Source: Sindora glabra (lineage: Eukaryota > Streptophyta > Magnoliopsida > Fabales > Fabaceae). From it: DNA of 64,000 nt. The first letter of the stretch is position 1; every line of letters starts with the position of its first letter. The notes under the pieces are model-generated. The model saw nothing but the letters and a program-made list of their open reading frames with translations. It searched no databases and was not told where the DNA came from. Both the position numbers and the translations under genes were made by a program. Location of the stretch: NCBI GenBank assembly GCA_020226215.1, contig CM035226.1:95690895-95754894 (forward strand), in the 5' to 3' direction. Of this stretch, positions 62,246 to 64,000 are shown piece after piece.

Positions 62246-63119
62246 GTGGCTAAGGTAAGGGTAGGAAAAACAAGGATATGGAAGGTTAAAAATCAAAGAA
62301 ATCAATTAAGTACTTGAATTTTATATGGGCAATTCATAAACACTTACACTCAATCACAACAAACCAAATTCAAAATTCAAACACTCATTAACTTCTTTGT
62401 GTTTTTTTTATTTTTCTTTTATTTTTCAATTCAAATTTTTTTCTTTTTCATCATTCATTTTTTTTCCTTTTCTTTCTCTTTCTCTTCTTTTTTTTAAAAT
62501 TTTTTTCTTTTTTTTTTGGAACCAACCTTTGATAACAATTTTTCACAACACATAAACTCACACACCTCCACACTTATTCAAGAGCCCATTTCATAAATTT
62601 TCAAATGCTCCACTAATTCCTAAAGTTAGGCAAAAACATTTGTTTTTAATTGAAAATATATGCTCATGGATTAATCAACAAAGAAAAAGCAATAAAAGCT
62701 CAAGGGGGCTTAACAAAAGTAAAAACATCAAGATTGGCTTTATGGCTCTAGGTTAAAAGAAAGAAAGAATGCCTTAATCATGTTTGTGCATGCATGTGCA
62801 AAATGTAATCTCAAAAAGTTTCAAAGTAAGTTCTAGAGAAACAAATTATGGAAGAACATCACAAAAGAAGAAAAGAATATAGCATGGATTTTCAACAAAA
62901 GGTTCAAAATCTCACAAGGTGGATTATGCTACCAAATTCAATCTACCAATTTAAAATCCATTACTATATCAATTAATTTCAAGAAGCAAAAATTATTTAT
63001 TCAATCATGTTATGAATCTTGTCTATCTTCAATTAAATCCTACTCGTGAATGTGTAAAATCTTCATCAATGGAAAGTGATTAAGCAAAATGATTTTTTTA
63101 ATATATATATATATATTTT
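62246..63119 (-). other. Noncoding sequence of a gypsy element
   Basis: A/T-rich with pyrimidine runs on the plus strand (62400-62520). It lies downstream, in element orientation, of the integrase end at 63.6-64.0 kb, where Athila/Tat-type elements carry long noncoding DNA before the 3' LTR. No LTR boundary could be fixed. Confidence 0.35.
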
Positions 63120-63445
63120 AGGAAATAGAAACAGAAAAAATAATGAAAATAAAAAAATTAAAAATAGGAACAACAAAAATAGAAAATAGAAACATAAAAA
63201 TCTAAAACAGCGAAACTAAAACAGCAACAAAATTAAAAATAGAGACAGCAAAAATAAAAACTGTAGAATTAAAACTAAAAATAGTAAAAATAGTAACGAA
63301 ATAGTAACAGAACAGTGATGAAACAGTAATAAAATAGTAACAATAAAGCAGCAGAAACAGAAAGATCAACATGAAAAATAACAGAAATAGAAACAGAAAC
63401 ATTAAAAATAGAAACAAAAATAGTAGGAATAGCAACAGAAACATA
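63120..63445. repeat. Degenerate A-rich minisatellite (AAACAG/AAATAG units)
   Basis: Short units of the form AAAACAG, AAATAG and GAAACAG recur for about 325 bases with almost no T runs. The minus-strand hydrophobic frames here (Phe/Leu/Val/Ser) are translations of this repeat and not a gene. Confidence 0.7.
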
Positions 63446-64000
63446 AATTCGTCCCCACACTTAAATTTTACATTGTCCTCAATGTAAAACACATCCACAT
63501 CAAGAAAAATCATCAAGAAAAGATAAAGGACATGTAAATAAAAGAGAAGGGTAAGAGAAATAAATCCAAAGTAGCTTGGGTTGCCTCTTAAGAAGCTGCC
63601 CTTCTTTAATGTCTTTGGCTAGACATACTCCTCATCATTCTTCATAGATTGAGGTTGCTAGCTTCAATTCTTCCACCACCATTTGGTCTTGCACTCCTTC
63701 ATGAAAAAGCTTTAGCCTATGGCCATTCACCTTGAACAATTTGTTGGAAGTCATGTCTCTAACTTCAACTGCACTATGAGGAAAAACATTAGTAACAACA
63801 AATGGTCTATCCTAATGGAAACGAAGTTTGCCCGGCATCAATTTAAGCCTTGAATTAAACAATAAAACTTTTTAGCCCATTTCAAAATTTTTCCTAAGAA
63901 TGGACTTGTCATGGAATGCCTTTATTTTCTCTTTGTAAAGCCTAGAACTATCATAGGCTTCAAGTCTAAGCTCCTCCAATTCTTGCAATTGTAACTTCCT
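63446..64000 (-). mobile_element. Ty3/gypsy pol 3' end (integrase C-terminus), Athila/Tat-like, runs off the window
   Basis: The minus strand encodes QLQELEELRLEAYDSSRLYK (about 63990-63930), then VLLFNSRLKLMPGKLRF (near 63860-63820). Next come FVVTNVFPHSAVEVRDMTS and FKVNGHRLKLFHEG, ending at TGA TGA near 63630. This is the integrase C-terminal region of non-chromovirus gypsy elements. Two in-frame stops (TAA after EMG, TAG after RFH) inactivate it. Downstream, GTTTTACATTGAGGACAATG near 63487-63468, followed by a TTTAAGTGTGGGGAC stretch, is a motif familiar from the pol-LTR spacer of Athila/Tat elements. The rest of the element lies beyond the window. Confidence 0.75.

Noticed and set aside
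63202..63516. Minus-strand Phe/Leu/Val-rich frame as a transmembrane protein
   Set aside because: It is the translation of the A-rich minisatellite.
1..64000. tRNA genes, rRNA genes, CRISPR arrays and bacterial-type operons
   Set aside because: None seen on reading either strand. The regular repeats are microsatellites, minisatellites or transposon parts, and the genome is clearly a plant nucleus.

Overview
This is a very AT-rich stretch of plant nuclear DNA. The evidence is GT-AG introns, plant gene families, Ty1/copia and Ty3/gypsy LTR retrotransposons with plant-type primer sites, an RTE-type LINE and hAT-like miniature transposons. A flowering plant, probably a eudicot, fits best, but the species cannot be named from the sequence. 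Only three genes are supportable. They are the 3' part of a conserved plant membrane protein of unknown function (31-883, +), a complete 11-exon MAP65 microtubule-associated protein gene (22808-16290, -), and a single-exon membrane-anchored RING-H2 protein gene (45077-44343, -).

Layout: 1-0.9 kb holds the partial membrane-protein gene. 0.9-12.9 kb is AT-rich intergenic DNA with short non-autonomous DNA transposons (hAT-like at 3730-4478 and 8542-9062, fold-back MITEs at 5045-5370 and 7989-8462) and a diverged duplication near 5.6-6.3 kb. 12.9-15.6 kb is a decayed RTE-clade LINE on the minus strand. 16.3-22.8 kb is MAP65. 22.8-26.2 kb is gene-free with a perfect 49-bp tandem duplication. 26.2-27.9 kb is a solo LTR with a perfect 5-bp target duplication. 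28.6-34.5 kb is a decayed copia element (-) with both LTRs. 36.7-36.9 kb is a long ATT microsatellite next to a fold-back MITE. 37.0-42.1 kb is a second copia element (+), whose 3' LTR end is caught in a 306-bp tandem duplication. 44.3-45.1 kb is the RING-H2 gene. 46.7-48.3 kb is an intron-like T-rich block with a 170-bp direct repeat. About 49.25-58.9 kb is a large decayed gypsy (Tekay/Del-like chromovirus) element (+). 59.3-61.3 kb is a third copia fragment (-). 61.4-64.0 kb is mostly the 3' part of another gypsy element (-), running off the window, with a hAT-like element (perfect 8-bp target duplication) inserted beside it.

The genes do not form an operon or an obvious pathway. MAP65 proteins cross-link antiparallel microtubules in interphase and dividing cells, and the RING-H2 protein is probably a membrane E3 ubiquitin ligase. 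All retroelements carry stops and frameshifts, and all four LTR elements have a damaged catalytic motif in reverse transcriptase, so none can move by itself. I found no undescribed system with defensible evidence. The most useful leads are the repeated linker in the RING protein, the A/G homopolymer tracts beside both minus-strand genes, the duplicated T-rich block, and the datable transposon insertions.
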